Notes under the pieces: generated by a model
What the model saw: the letters and a program-made list of their open reading frames with translations, nothing else
Told to the model about the DNA's origin: nothing
Databases searched by the model: none
Part shown: piece by piece, positions 19,359 to 30,387 of the stretch
Layout of the letters: the number at the start of each line of letters is the position of its first letter
How positions within the stretch are numbered: position 1 is the first letter of the stretch
Translations under genes and position numbers: made by a program
Assembly: GCF_022539665.2 (NCBI RefSeq)
Contig: NC_081333.1
Coordinates: 248,001 to 312,000, forward strand
Reading direction: 5' to 3'
Origin: Daphnia carinata
Taxonomy: Eukaryota; Arthropoda; Branchiopoda; Diplostraca; Daphniidae
Length of the DNA: 64,000 nt

Positions 19359-20074
19359 ACTTAAGTTACCATCAAACACGTCGGGGAAAATCAGCAAAAC
19401 TGACATGCGTCACGGCTCATTTTAGAAAAAAACCACATAAAAGCATGAAAAGTACAAAAGTACATCGCAGATAAGAGAATCAATGCCAGATCAAAAAGAT
19501 CAGACGCACACGTGGAATTGAACAAGGATAACACTCAAGCGCAACACTGTTAGTGGGTGCGTGAATTTTCAAAAATACCCTGGACTGACAAGAAAGTCTT
19601 TATTGGGAAATATTTTTGTACCATATTGTTCGAAGGGTTCTAATCTAGTTTTCATAAACACTTACCAATCCATTTGTTTTTTCTTTCCTTGTTGACTAGT
19701 TGATTGCGGCAGACATAGAAATAAGAAAATTAACTAATCCGCACACCCACAGAGCATTAACATGCAGATATAGAATCCATTAGTAAGCCGATGCTTTATG
19801 TTAACTTACTGTCAACAAAGTTACACCTGTAAACCACATCCTTATACCAAATAGATAAGTTGGACAATGTCAATTATAGATAACTTATAGCCAACTGATT
19901 AGCAGCTTTGAACTAAAGTTCAGAAACTATCCATAACAAAATAGTTTACTTATTTCAACACGAATCAATCGATCAACTGACCTCACGCAGTTAACACGTT
20001 TTTTTAGGGACAAGCTTGAACCACGCCCTAGGCGGATGTTTGTGTTGTGCCCAAGTGTTCGTCTTCTATTCTCA
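19359..20074. other. Intergenic, no gene recognised
   Basis: AT-rich sequence with no splice-supported frame. It should carry the promoter of the LRR/mucin gene starting at 20075; no TATA box was identified with confidence. Confidence 0.5.
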
Positions 20075-22335
20075 ATGTCAAATTTTAGTTGGGTAATGTA
20101 ATTCTGTGCCGAAAGTAGCATTCAACTTTAAACGTACCGTTTTTATATATCAGGTGTTGCTGTTGGGTTTATGGAGTTCCAGTTACGCCCAGCAGTCCAG
20201 ATGTTTCAACCAGGGTGCACCCATTTACGATCCTTGCCAATGCGAAGGAACTGGAGAAGGAAATCTGAACATCACCTGCTTAGGTGTGAGCAACGAAATA
20301 ATTAAAGACATTTTCCTGAATTCGATAGCACCTGAAATCAACCGGTTCGCTTTGGTGCCATCGGCCGGGCAATTCAATCGACTTGACATCGATGCGAACC
20401 TCTTGTCCGATAAACGGGCAAGAGTTATCCAAATTGGAAGCTGTCCAGAAGGTGACGCAAAACCATTGCATATCGATCCGGATGCATTCCGTTCGTCCAG
20501 CGATTACGCCCAGAAATTCGCCATTATCGATTGTGATATCAACGAAGTGAACTGGAGTTTCCTCAGCGACTTTCGTGATCTAAATGACATCCTGTTGGGC
20601 AGTGTGGATGGCATACAATCCATTAATTCTCTCCCCACTTTGAATAATATAAAAAAATTGTCTTTTACCGAATCTACGGGTTTCTCCCATCCTTTGCTCG
20701 TCTTTCCTGCCAAATCTTTGGTGTCGTTAGCGACGCTCGTCCTGGATGGAAACAGGGACCTCAGTAATGATGTTATTGGTACCTTCATGTCAGCAATAGC
20801 CTCCAACGCCGTCCAACTGGAAAGTTTCACGCTTATTAATTCACCATTAATAAGTCAAGTACCTCTGAATATCGGAGATGTTTTGACGTTGAAGTCGATC
20901 AATTTATCGTCCAATTCCATCGCATCCGTCGGCTCGGATGCCTTTTTCTTTTCGAGCGATCTATCTGTTCGTTTAATCGACCTGTCAAACAATTTAATTG
21001 CGACTGTTTCACCCGATGCCTTCAGTCAAGGTCTTTATCTTTCTTGTGTATCTCATTTTGTTTTTTATGTGTCACGTAATAACGTCATCTATCTTTCAGG
21101 AGACTATGGTGATGCCGTCATTCGACTTGATAACAATCTACTTAGCAAATTTGAATGGAACGTTTTCCTGGAGGTTCTTGATGAAATGAACCGCTCTGAC
21201 GGTTCCGGAGTAGTTTCCATCGCCAATAACCGTAAGCATTTCATTAACCTAATTAATACAACAAGAAAAATTATATTGAAAAAAAAAAATTATTACATGT
21301 TGATATATATAAAAAAAAAAGAAATCATCTGTCGCATCGGGTGTGATTTGGCCTGGCTCATCCGTGACAACCCAAATTTGTTGCAGTGGGTGTTTGGTGG
21401 CACTTGTGTAGACGGAACTGCATTCGAAGATATCGATCCTGGCAACTTCGATTCCACCTGTGCTGTTATCACTCCTAGTCCGGAGACGACGTCCACCACA
21501 GAAATTCCAACGACAACGACAACACCAACGACAACGACAACACCAACGACAACGACAACACCAACTACAACTACAACACCAACTACAACTACAACACCAA
21601 CTACAACTACAACACCAACTACAACTACAACACCAACTACAACTACAACACCAACTACAACTACAACACCAACTACAACTACAACACCAACTACAACGAC
21701 AACACCAACTACAACGACAACACCAACTACAACGATAACACCAACTACAACGACAACACCAACTACAACTACAACACCAACTACAACGTCAACGACTGTT
21801 ACCTCAACGACGACTCAAAGCACTTCGACAACGACGACCCCATCGGTGTCAACGACGATTCAGCCTAATAACAACGAGGATTTACAGCTCTTGTTGTTGT
21901 ATATCATTGCGGGTTTTGTCGGTGCCAGTCTCCTAATTCTGATTTTCAGCTGCATTTACATGATCATCTTGAGGACGAAGCGCAAGTAAGTCATCCGTTG
22001 TTTCCGTTGATTGCAGCTGCTAATAATAATTCATTTAATGAACGTCACAAATGCAGGAACAGGCGGAAGTCTTCCATATCCGAGGTTCTCGGCAACTCGT
22101 CTAATGTACGCGGAGCACCTACCCTCCCCGCCAGGTAAGCATTTCAAGGTAGTCGATCCCTGCGTCAACTGTAAATAACTTAAAAATTTTATGTTATTCC
22201 GGCAGCCAACCGGCCCCAGGATTGTCTCGAACCAACGCCATTATTGTTCAAGGACCAGGTGGCAAATGGTACAAATCAAATGGTGGTGCAAACCAAATCG
22301 CTGGGCCAGCCAACAATCCAGTTAAAAGCAAATAA
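20075..22335 (+). CDS. Single-pass membrane protein with LRR ectodomain, LRRCT cap and Thr/Pro mucin stalk, 632 aa
   Basis: Six exons: 20075-20092, 20154-21030, 21100-21231, 21322-21985, 22057-22134, 22206-22335 (1899 nt). MSNFSW joins VLLLGLWSSSYAQQ as a signal peptide. The ectodomain starts with a Cys-rich cap (DPCQCEG) and has degenerate leucine-rich repeats, clearest at LKSINLSSNSIASVGSDAF and VRLIDLSNNLIATVSPDAF. An LRRCT-like cap (CDLAWLIRDNPNLLQWV...GTCVDG) follows. Then about 18 TTTTTP units form a probable O-glycosylated stalk, followed by the transmembrane helix LLLYIIAGFVGASLLILIFS and a basic, Ser-rich cytoplasmic tail. Similar architectures act as cell-surface recognition or adhesion proteins; the ligand is unknown. 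Oddities: intron 21031-21099 has a weak GTCTTT donor, is 69 nt with no stop and could be retained; the acceptor at 21321 sits in an A-run. AATAAA at 22755-22760. Confidence 0.8.
21508..21790 (+). repeat. 18-bp coding minisatellite encoding TTTTTP units
   Basis: About sixteen tandem copies of ACAACxACAACACCAACx, in frame with the stalk of the LRR protein. Blocks of identical synonymous variants (ACG versus ACT at the variable threonine codon) show recent repeat expansion. Confidence 0.9.
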
Positions 22336-23057
22336 CAAAACCTTAATTGGATGAAAGCTATGTGCAACAGGGCAAGCATTAGACAAGTTTTGACTTATTC
22401 CTAATTTTAATCACTGGTATGTTAGCCTCCTAACAATATGCTAGACTATTGCATTCGGGTGTAAACAATTTATCGAAAAAATAATTCAATGAAATAGGAC
22501 AAGACTTTTGCTCTTTGTGTGAATCGACTGGAAGCCAATGTGACCCGTACATACCAACTGATAAGGCACACATTTTCAAGCGCCTACTGTTTGACGTCGG
22601 CGAAAATAATCAGTTGTTTACGTATTGGCACAATGGAATCCAGCCCACTTTCCAATCAACATCTTTTTATCTTTGACGACCTTGTTTACTATGTTCACAG
22701 TTCCTAACTTGACACTTTGCTTACAATGATTGGAAGAAAAATGCCATTTTTGAAAATAAAAAAGATAAAATCAATTTGATTTTGATTTTATATAGAAAAG
22801 GTTTCTGTATTCCAAAATTCATTTTTACTCCGCGAAAGGTAAAAAAAAATCAATTTCAATAACCTGCAATTTTTTCAACCACGTATATCGAACAGGGTTT
22901 CCATGCAGATATACGAGTTAAACTGAAACTGTCCAAAAATGATAAAAAAAACATTCTACAAACTACGAATGAGAAAACAAAAGGCGACATTTGACGCTTA
23001 TTACCAACAACACGACTCATTTTGAGATTCTTACGGATAAAAAACAAAAAATACTTA

Positions 23058-25898
23058 TTATTCCTCGTCGATGATGCGCGGCCATTTCGCAGCTGGAGGA
23101 GACGAACGAGGTGAGATCGGCGACGATGAGGAAGAGCTGCTAGATGTTGTGAAGATTTCGACTTTTAAACTGGAAACGTCTTCACCGAGTCTTCGACGGC
23201 GTCGATCACGCAGAGCCAACAATTCCGCACGCGACTTATGAAACATGTTCAAGTGATGCCAGTGCAAATCCCGATTTTTGGTAATGACACAAACGATCTT
23301 CGAGTCTTGGTATTTAATTTCGACATCAGCACTGTGTCCAGATTTGACTTGATCGGGTCCAAATAAGAGCTCAATCCATTTCTCTGCTTGGCTTCGGCTA
23401 TTGAAACCGCTAACAGTGTGCCTCACAGACGACGAAGCGAAAAAATCATCCAAAAAAGCATTGGCAATGAAAGCCGTGCTCTTTTGGTTCCACGTGAAAA
23501 TCGGGATAGTCATTTTCTCAAGGTGGCCAATGCGGATGTTGACTAGAAAGCTTAGCGCCCATTTGCCGCCCAGCGTGGTAACAGCCTTATTCCAAATTTC
23601 AGGAGAGGAGACGATCAACTCAATTGCGGTTCTCTGGGTAGCGATGGTATGGGTAAATTCCTTCAGCAAGACAGCGTCGTCCAGTTTCAGATAGAAGAGC
23701 ATAACGTCCACGACCAATTCTTCGGGAATGTAACAAGACAGTAAATGGCGATGCAAATCCCTTTGCAATCTTTGATACACCTGGTTGTTTTCCAGGTAGA
23801 CGCTGCATGTTTTCTGAATGCCTTCAATCACTGCGAAGAGCTTTTGGAGCGGAAGTGATTTAAGTCCGATGCAAAGAGAATATATCCGATATAGTCCAGC
23901 GCCATCAAATTGGTGCATGCGAAGAATCATGGATGTGCAGGCGACAATGGCGGAAATGGTCAAATTAGGCAGCATGCTGCAAGTTTTGATTTGCAGCATT
24001 GCAACGAGCCTATTGCCGATATTTTTGCCGATTTCAGGGAGTCCGAGATCGAAGAAGGCCAGTGCAAAATGAGCAAAATTTTCCATTTGATCTTTGATAC
24101 GCTTAAGTGACAAGAGTTTTTCGATAGAAATGATTGAAGCCGAATTCCATCCGATAACCATGATCAGATTGGCGGTTTCAATGGCGATTGCTTTATTCCG
24201 GATTCCTTCGTAATCGGCTTGCTCTCTTCCTGGGAAATTCGAAGCCAATATTTCCAGTAACTTCAAACCTTCTGTTTTCGCTCTCAGTCGAACGCAAAGA
24301 GATAACAAACGCCTCGTTCGCTCTTCTCTGTCATTCGCGCCTATCCAAACTCGTTCCGGAAAGCCTTGGCAGAATGTTATTACTGCATTCAGGGTTCTCA
24401 CATCCGGATGCATTTCGAGTCGATCCAGCGCAGCCGTGAAATTGCCGAGTAAGAACATTTTCAGAGAGTTCTTGGGAAAGATAATCAGCACAGCTCGCGG
24501 CTCCCGCAACCAACGCAACAGACCCAATTCTTTATGGCCGTCGGTGACATCATAGACCATATTTTCACAGTCGAAGACGGTTACAGTGGGACGGGTGTTG
24601 TACACGTTTCGGTTGAAAAGGATCGTTTCCGAACCAAGGTCGACATCGATTGGAACGCATTCCATTGTTTTGCCATCAACACCTGTCAGGCTAAGAATCT
24701 TGACACCATTTCTCAGGTTAGGTTGCAGATGGGCTCTCCGACGCACCCGTTTATGACAGCTACAAACTTTGGAAACGTAGCAGATGCAGCTGGAATCAGG
24801 GCAGTCTGAATCCGTGTTTTCACTGTCTTCTTGGTCCGAGAGGGTAATGGTAAGTCCATGCGCTTGAAAGTGACTCAGGTACGTATCGACACTATCAACA
24901 GATCGGAGTAGTCCGGCCAAAAGGCGATCTCTGCCTTTCAGGCTATGAAAATTGAGCTGAGTTGGACTGTAGCGATGATCAAGTACTAAGGCTAGCATCC
25001 TGGGGTAATCATTCTCATTCGTGGTCCACTGCGTTAAAATGTCTTGAATGTGACCGATGGCTAGAAAGGAATGGAGATTCGCTGGTGGGGATAAGGTGTT
25101 ATGAAATATTTGCTCCTCGAGTACCAAGTCAAAGACCATGGCCAACCGCCAGCCAAACGTCACCTTTTCCAGTTGATGGTCGCAGTCGGAATAGAAAGCC
25201 GTCACGTGGTAATGACGATCACTATCTTCACAGACGTTGAACAACTGTATTTGTTCGTTAAGTTCCACTTTGATTCGGCCTTCTTCATGTCCACCCTCAA
25301 CTGGGATTTGTAAAATCATCTTCATAAATCCAGCTATATAGAATAGGAATAAGTTCCACCTCATAAACAACTTAAGACAGAAAGTTGATTTACCATTATC
25401 TTCTTTGAAATTAAATTTTGCAAAGCCATCAGTGCCACAAATGAAGAAGTCCCGTAAGATGGTTTTGACCTTTACAACCAAAGGGTTTAGGCCCATGAGT
25501 AATAACATTTTATTAGTTAACTCTGGTAGAAAGTCAGAGAGCTTTGAGCTCTGAGCTTGAAGTGCCTCACAGTTACTGATCTGCCACATTTGTCCATACT
25601 TCACATATGAAGAATTGCCTGCTTTCGGACTACTCTTGGAAGCATCTCGAACAAGTTTTGAGACATTCTACAATTAAATGACTGAAATTTAGAGAAAAGT
25701 TTTGAAAGAACAAAGGAAAAACTATACACTCACATTAAGGGACACTGGTACACCAATAGCAGTCAGATGCTGAATGCTTATTTTGTTGGGCAACCCTTCC
25801 TCCAGTTTTAAACTTACTGCAAACTGGGACTCTTCTGACAAAATGTTACGATGGGTTCGTATGGCCTCCTCAACATTTTCTTTAAAACAGTCGTTCAT
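23058..25898 (-). CDS. Large protein with degenerate 2OG-Fe(II) oxygenase-like domain (paralogue 1), 904 aa
   Basis: Three exons: 25734-25898, 25394-25667, 23058-25333 (2715 nt). Residues about 147-213 follow the C-terminal half of a 2-oxoglutarate oxygenase fold: IPVEGGHEEGRIKV, then FYSDCDHQL (H199) and TFGWRLAMVFDL (R209). These align with the GG.L.V / FYADCEH / SGYR...YNL blocks of prolyl-hydroxylase-like proteins. The HxD iron pair expected just before is not visible. Downstream are a Cys motif (CPDSSCICYVSKVCSCHKR), a long helical region and a C-terminal HLNMFHKSRAELLALRDRRR segment shared with the gene at 30.4-33.7 kb. The intron before AGFMKM has the same place and phase as in that gene. 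No signal peptide. Convergent with the LRR gene. Function unknown. Confidence 0.75.
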
Positions 25899-27164
25899 CT
25901 TGTCCGGTATATAAAATAAAGGCTGTTTCAGGCTGTATGCTTAAAAATATCTGGAAGAAAGAAGCTAAAAAATAAAATTCAGAAAAAAAGTTATCACAAG
26001 TGTTAATTATATTGTTTAATTCTAATTAAAGATTACTGTTTTCATTTACCAACAAGTATTTATTTATTAAGCACATTTAATTTTGTTTTCTCATACTCGA
26101 CTGCAACGTTTGTCCTGTTCTCATGAACTCCTTGTAACCTTCTGACGCAAACGCCATCTATTAGTCATTATTCTATATTACGTAAAATCTCAAACCAAAC
26201 AAAGGGATGCTGATTTCGTTTGAGGAATAACTTAAAAATCAGTTGACATCTTGAATTACGGAAATAACTTACGAATCCGTTGACATCCTGAATTTCAACG
26301 AAGCAGTTTGTGGGCTCTATAGTTGCTGGCAAGATGTTCAAAAGAACCGTGACTAATACCAGCCCTGTTGCTGAAAGAGCTGAAATTTGGAAATGGCCGC
26401 CAAAATAAGTTACGGTTCTGAATATTGATTGGCATTGAAACAGGTTTCTCGTGATTACTTGCCGTCCTAGTTGTCCTCATCACCTTGCAACATCATGAAT
26501 ATCAAAAGACATTAGTTTAACGTACTAGCCCACGTTGATGATCATGTAAATCACGTGAGACGGAAAGAGAAATACACGTTGAAAATGATTTGCGACACGA
26601 ACTTCAAATGAAATAAACGACACCAAGCTGTATAGTGTTACAACAACTGTGGCAATGCAAATAAGTAGAAAAACAGTTATAATTATAATACAACATCGCG
26701 TTCTCTTCGACGGAAAAAAAATGTTGCAAGTATTGAAAAAAGATGGAACCTTTCCATCTATGGAACAAACTGGATTTTGAAAGGTTTCACTTTCGAGAAT
26801 CATGCATAAGTGAGCATCTTGTGATCAGACTTCAACACTTGTGTAGGGTGACGCCCCGAAAACCTAAGATAAGTACTTCCTTAAAAGAAAACAAGTTTTA
26901 TTGGCATAACGGAACGGGGAATGACAGTTGGAAATCAGCCCAGATTTTTGTAACGTTGTCCTTGCTATATTAGAAATAACAAAAATAGTAGTAATAAAAA
27001 AGGCTATCGAACAATCGACATTAACCATGACTTCCAGATAGTCTCGAAGCCTTGATCTGCTGGATAAATGGCAATTGGGAGGGGGGGGGGGGGGGGGAAA
27101 CCGAGACATTTTTCACTGCTTGACAAGAGCACTAACAGACGCGATAAATCAAAGTCAAATACCT
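25899..27164. other. Intergenic between oxygenase-like paralogue 1 and the CUB gene
   Basis: No firm gene. A minus-strand frame at 26525-26803 encodes a potential transmembrane segment (IIIITVFLLICIATVVVTLY) but has no other support. A 17-bp poly-G run lies at 27081-27097. The promoter of paralogue 1 should lie to the right of 25898. Confidence 0.45.
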
Positions 27165-27170
27165 TTTATT
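27165..27170 (-). terminator. Polyadenylation signal of the triple-CUB gene
   Basis: AATAAA on the minus strand about 60 nt after the stop at 27231. Confidence 0.7.
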
Positions 27171-27230
27171 GACTTCTCTCTTCAACACGTCTAAAACCGA
27201 AAATCGTCCCAATTCACGCCAATAGTAGAA

Positions 27231-28892
27231 TTAACCAGATGCGGGAACGGTCGCCCACTCGCAATCAAACCAGTCGTCCTCAAACTTCCAGGAAAATACA
27301 ACAAGTGTATTACCTTTTGAAGTGTAAGCTTTGTTGGCAATTGGCGGATAAGCAATAACATTGGCTCCGGCATCCCGCCCGTCGTAAAACTGATAACAAA
27401 AAGCAATGTATATTAATGTCGATTAATAATAACAAACATTCATCTAAAGACTTAAGACACGAAAGAACGAACGGTTCTTTCAAACGTATGGTAAAGTGAC
27501 TCACTCTCAATGAACTCAGCACAGTTGTTAGTTTGACGACCGAGCACGAAATTCGTATTAACTGATCAGTGCGGGCGGTAATAGTAAATGGACAAAATCT
27601 GGGTCCATCCATTCCGACGTCGTCTAATGGTTGGATGGTTCCGTTGGGTGATTTTGCTCTCTTATCAAAGCAAACTATAAAAAAAAAAAATAAAAAAAAT
27701 ATCCATAAATCGGCCTGGTGAATAAACATTGTGATAATTGCAATTACGTCGGTATGTAGGTGTTGTGGTCGTCTTCCAGGTGCAGTCAAACCGACATCGT
27801 TTGTTGTTGAAACTATCAGCTTGTATGACCATTTTATTTCCTTTTGAAGTATAATTCCTGTCTATGATTGGTCTGGCAGAAATCAAGCCGGCCTCGTTCA
27901 TCCAGCCCCTTTCCTCGTGGAACTACGATAAAGTTAATTTAAAGATTATTGTGATTGTTCAACTGTCTCACTTTCAATCCGCAGCCGCTGACGAGGCTGA
28001 CGACAGAGCACGATAATTGAACGCGTTGATCAAGAGGTACGACGATCGAGAACGTGCAAAATCTGTGCGATTCTTCTGCTAAATCCACCGCCTGGATGGT
28101 TCCATTAATGGTTTTTGCCTCCGTGTCACGACAGACTGGAAATGAAAAATGATTTCCAATTACGTAATAAGCACGAAGATCTAAAACATTAAAAATTACG
28201 TTTGTAGATGGGGTACGAATCGGTGGTCTTCCACTTGCAATTAAACCAATCAGCATCTTTGACGATTTGAGAATAGACGGCCATTGCATTGCTTTTTGAT
28301 GTGTAGACACGGTTGATGACAGGCTGTTTAGCGATGGCTCCATCTTTCTCTCTAAACTAATCAGTTTTCAATCGAACAATTAGACGAATGTGATGAAAAA
28401 GGAAACGTGAAAATGAAGAGCCAGGAGAAATAAGGGAACTGACTTCCAAGTAACTTCCTGTGCTTGTGAGGTTGACAACCGAGCACGATATTTGAATACG
28501 CTGTCCATGAAGTGCAATGACGGTAACGGTATGTCCTGTTTGTAATTTTGAATGTTTCCTGGAATCTAAATAGGGTTGAATGGTACCGTAGGACATTGCC
28601 CGACTATTACGGCCAACTGGAAAAACGATTGTCAACCTTATTAAAATGAAAATAGGAAAGACATGGTTCAAAGATGTACCATAGGAAATGATGTAATCAC
28701 GTGTACGAGGATAAAGCTGCCATTTTATTGTTGGTTTTCGATCCACAAGCTGTAGATTATTCTCGGATTGCACAGCATTCAGCACGAAGCAAATCTAATA
28801 AGAACCATTAGCCAATTAAAATAATGACCATTTAACAAATGATTACTCACCAACAGGCTAAGAACATTAAGGCTGGCAGTCACGTTCGCCAT
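27231..28892 (-). CDS. Secreted protein with three tandem CUB-like domains, 384 aa
   Basis: Eight exons: 28851-28892, 28680-28794, 28444-28616, 28200-28356, 27972-28135, 27748-27922, 27505-27674, 27231-27389 (1155 nt). MANVTASLNVLSLL continuing ICFVLNAVQS is the signal peptide. Three repeats follow, each split over two exons. The first half reads NGTIQ...C.F.I...D..I.ISCSVV.L; the second half reads F....G..V....I....YTSKGN.M.V...D.F.C.WKT. The NGTIQ start, conserved cysteines, hydrophobic ISCSVV strand and YTSKGNTLVV strand fit the CUB fold; the loop holding the calcium site is not obvious. Repeat units start and end in phase 1, so the array grew by exon-pair duplication. Repeat 1 is most diverged and lacks the first Cys. 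Donor at 28443 is GTCAGT, a weak site. Probably extracellular binding; ligand unknown. Confidence 0.8.
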
Positions 28893-30387
28893 TTGACTAC
28901 GTGAGAATTCGGAAAAAGAGCAACAAAAACTGGGCTACGAGATTTTAAAACACGACCGTTTGGTCGGCGGTCATGGACAGGATTACCATGGAGGAAGGGA
29001 ATCGACGATGTCACAGTACTTTTGGTGGCTAAAACCTGTGATCCCCAATTCCCACGAATTCATACATATTCAGCAACAGGCATAATAAAAAACGCAAATT
29101 CAAGAAAACTAAAATTGAAAAATAATCTTTGGAAACTTTGTGGCTGATTGGAGGAATTCTTGAGAATTCCGGAGTCAAATGATGTTACGGATAACTGAGT
29201 TAAGAAAAAAAAATGTGCGTGCAATCGTAAGACGTGTCTTTAGACCGGTCTTCCGACAGACTACGTAACACTAAAGAAATACAGCATCATGCAAAAAAAT
29301 AATCAGTTGCTGTCAATGACTACCAAAACAAGTTTCAACATGTGCAACAATAGACGATAAAAAAATGTCGCGATTCAACGAGATTAAAGGATACCTCCTA
29401 AGATGCATTGAACGACTTGATTAATTTGTTTGAAAGAATTTCTGACCTACAACACGTCATGTGAACAATTACGTGGCGAACGAATAAACAACGTCACACC
29501 ACCAACACCTTTCCAGGTCAATTTTCCAGACGCAACACATTTAACCTCGTGTCATCTCACTTGGACGCTACATTAACAAACCCGTTTGCTTTTACAGCTC
29601 ACTTTAAATTAGCAATCGATCAATTCTTTTTCAATTCAATGTTATCGAAGGTTCCTGTTCCACCAACGCAGGGCGTCACCATTTTTAGAACAAAGACTTA
29701 ACAGATAAAAAAAACGTGATCGAGTAGTAACCAAATAGAGTTTATACCTGGCATCCACGAGAATGTTATTTTCGGAAGAATGGCGAGTCCTTTCAATCAG
29801 GTTCAGTCGCCATACAGGTAAAATATCAGTTATTCCATTAGGGATGGACGACCAACAACCAACCGAAGGAGTTGGGCTGAATTTCCCAATTGACGAAAAA
29901 CTAAATAGAGCTATTGGTAATGTGAAGTAACTTGATTTCTAATCATTTAACGCACAGTGTTAGTTTCCTCGAACAATTCAACGTGGTCAATGGTGGAGCT
30001 CTGCATTGTTATCCCGCCAAGTAGCGACAATGACTAGCTTAGCGGGAATGGAAGCCTGACAGATGGCGTTGAGAACAAAGACAATTTTTTCCAACCATTA
30101 TTTTACAAACAAAGAAAAGAAGTTGAAAATTCAATGAAATTAAATACACCAAACAGCCAACAATTGACACTGATACTGGAAACGGTTGAAAAATAACTTT
30201 ATCTTGGTCCATATTTTTAAAAAACATTAAAACAGTCTTATAGACGTCACATTAAAAAGTACAGTACTAAACTTGATCAGATGAAACAAAAACTGGCAAA
30301 AACAGTAAAAACATAAATGATTGAATGAACACTTCAGTTTCCGACAAGAATATGAAGTATGCTTCCAAGTTATTGATACTCAAATAA
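28893..30387. other. Intergenic, no gene recognised
   Basis: AT-rich. It should hold the promoter of the CUB gene and the 3'UTR of oxygenase-like paralogue 2. No splice-supported frame, RNA gene or repeat was recognised. Confidence 0.5.

Noticed and set aside
26525-26803. Minus-strand ORF with a hydrophobic helix
   Set aside because: AT-rich sequence easily yields hydrophobic frames; no splice partner, promoter or polyadenylation signal fits it. Left as a note in the gap entry.
27081-27097. Poly-G run as a possible quadruplex regulatory site
   Set aside because: A single uninterrupted 17-G run in intergenic DNA; could equally be an assembly artefact and no gene context supports a role.
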